Source: an uncultured bacterium (GTDB taxonomy: Bacteria > Bacillota > Clostridia > Lachnospirales > Anaerotignaceae). From it: DNA of 6,383 bases. The translations under genes and the position numbers were made by a program. The notes below the pieces were generated by a model, which was given only the letters and a program-made list of their open reading frames with translations, was not told where the DNA came from and did not search any database. Positions within the stretch are counted from its first letter, which is position 1. Each line of letters begins with the position of its first letter. Below are positions 6,369 to 6,383 of this stretch, piece after piece. Where the stretch lies: contig CAJMNV010000110.1 of assembly GCA_905214825.1 (NCBI GenBank), forward strand, positions 1-6,383. The letters run 5' to 3'.

Positions 6369-6383
6369 AGTCTAATGGTATTC

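Overview
The window is AT-rich bacterial DNA. All confident genes lie on the minus strand, so the natural reading runs from the right edge to the left. The order miaB, YlbF-family gene, mutS, mutL matches the Firmicutes arrangement; in Bacillus subtilis the order is miaB (ymcB), ymcA, cotE, mutS, mutL. The absence of cotE, the AT-rich codon use, the long MiaB N-terminus and the Cys-rich tail on the YlbF-family protein point to an anaerobic Clostridia lineage, possibly Lachnospirales. The exact taxon cannot be read from this window.

Layout, right to left. Positions 6383-6144 hold no intact gene. They contain a patchwork of minus-strand open frames that looks like the decayed end of a gene. A good extended -10 promoter (6110-6138) follows directly and drives miaB (6060-4621), which makes a tRNA methylthiotransferase. 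Two bases later comes a 134-residue YlbF/YmcA-family protein (4618-4214) ending in a C-X4-C-X2-C-X3-C-H tail. A strong GC-rich hairpin with a poor U-tract (4182-4156) separates this pair from mutS (4108-1478) and mutL (1461-4). Those two genes are tightly coupled, with the mutL ribosome binding site beginning three bases after the mutS stop.

The first unit joins tRNA modification to a probable RNA-processing cofactor. The second carries the MutS mismatch sensor and the MutL matchmaker/endonuclease. MutL carries the DQHA(X)2E(X)4E metal motif, which marks the endonuclease type of methyl-independent repair (no MutH/Dam).

No wholly new system is visible. The points that most deserve attention are: (1) mutL is cut off by an in-frame TAA at 4-6, six residues after the endonuclease motif, at a T5 run where a one-base shift would reopen the frame; (2) a perfect (Glu-Gln-Gln)4 repeat in MutS runs straight into its sliding-clamp motif QVDMF; (3) both mutS and mutL appear to start at TTG, each with a badly spaced ATG just upstream; (4) the YlbF-family protein has a probable metal or Fe-S binding tail; (5) the remnant upstream of miaB is best explained by slippage-type deletions.
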